From Profundibacterium mesophilum KAUST100406-0324 (GTDB taxonomy: Bacteria > Pseudomonadota > Alphaproteobacteria > Rhodobacterales > Rhodobacteraceae): a DNA stretch of 64,000 nucleotides. Location of the stretch: contig NZ_APKE01000026.1 of NCBI RefSeq assembly GCF_009835145.1, forward strand, positions 1 to 64,000. Direction: 5' to 3'. Shown here in pieces: positions 63,742-64,000 of this stretch. The translations under genes were made by a program, and so were the position numbers. The notes beneath the pieces are model-generated. The model had not been told where the DNA came from. It did not search any database and saw only the letters and a list, made by a program, of their open reading frames with translations. Position 1 is the first letter of the stretch. The number at the start of each line of letters is the position of its first letter.

Positions 63742-64000
63742 TCACTCGATCAGGCCGGCCTCCCGGTAGTACTTCTCGGCGCCGGGATGCAGCGGCGCGG
63801 AGAGGCCGTCATTCGCCATCTGCTTGGGGTCGAGATCGGCGAAGGCGGGATGCAGGCCGCGGAACTGGTCGATATTCTCGAAGACCGCCTTGGTTACCGC
63901 GTAGACGACATCCTCGGGCACGGAGGCCGAGCTGACGAAGGTGGCGCCGACGCCGAAGGTCTGCGTGTCCTCGTCATTGCCGCGATACATGCCGCCCGGG
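63742..64000 (-). CDS. TAXI-family TRAP transporter solute-binding protein (C-terminal part)
   Basis: The last 80-odd residues of a binding protein; the gene continues past the right edge. The visible end contains FVSSASVPEDVVYAVTKAVF, followed by HPAFADLDPKQMANDG and a tail HPGAEKYYREAGLIE, all typical of TAXI (IMP) receptors. It precedes the fused permease in the direction of transcription. The ligand cannot be told from this part. Confidence 0.88.
   Translation of the reverse strand, partial: PGGMYRGNDEDTQTFGVGATFVSSASVPEDVVYAVTKAVFENIDQFRGLHPAFADLDPKQMANDGLSAPLHPGAEKYYREAGLIE

Overview
The window is a GC-rich bacterial chromosome segment whose gene content points to the Rhodobacterales (Rhodobacteraceae, Alphaproteobacteria). 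Indicators are the ethylmalonyl-CoA pathway pair ecm and ccr, an H-NS/HvrA-type protein, a RpoH-II-like sigma factor, a LuxR/LuxI pair with the small companion ORF typical of the group, a fused TRAP transporter with a TAXI-type binding protein, and a BMP-type nucleoside ABC transporter. I see no rRNA, tRNA, CRISPR array, phage or insertion sequence. Gene density is high and codon use looks uniform, so most of the window reads as core chromosome with a few accessory modules.

Layout. 1-6000: end of an unseen gene, an H-NS-like protein, then ecm (minus), a membrane-bound acyltransferase (plus) and ccr (plus), closed by a strong terminator. 6100-9450: quorum-sensing module (67-aa ORF, luxR, luxI) followed by a superfamily 1 helicase. 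9465-16900 (minus): a TIGR02186/TSUP exporter pair and a nucleoside operon (binding protein, ATPase, two permeases, purine nucleoside phosphorylase). 17090-20300 (minus): nfuA-type scaffold, tsaB, rimI, a universal stress protein, a branched-chain aminotransferase. 20470-30000: PhoX phosphatase, trpS, a rhomboid fold lacking catalytic residues, murJ, glnD, an LpoA-like lipoprotein.

30000-42300: rsmI-yraN, gshB, comM, a CobC-like phosphatase with cobU, rpoH with a ChaN-like lipoprotein-family gene, coaBC-dut-moeB (overlapping), and an M3 peptidase. 42400-50900: bifunctional sat/cysC, trxB, an Lrp regulator, an orphan Hint-domain protein, a 51-aa conserved-looking ORF, lgt-midA-pgeF, ubiK. 51180-54700: IlvD/Edd dehydratase, SDR and FAH-family hydrolase, which fit a non-phosphorylative sugar-acid route. 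54800-64000: hydroxyacid dehydrogenase with aminotransferase, a stand-alone RAM domain coupled to adenine deaminase, and a TRAP/TAXI transporter with universal stress protein and class III aminotransferase.

Together the genes cover C2 assimilation (ecm, ccr), purine salvage (nucleoside uptake, phosphorolysis, adenine deamination), sulfate activation and thiol redox (sat/cysC, trxB, gshB), envelope biogenesis (murJ, lgt, LpoA-like) and nitrogen control (glnD). The items most worth a second look are the palindrome inside the ecm promoter, the pseudo-rhomboid, the Hint protein without a catalytic cysteine, the RAM-domain/adenine deaminase couple, the membrane-anchored E1-like protein and a three-copy intergenic repeat. 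None of these is proven novel by sequence alone.
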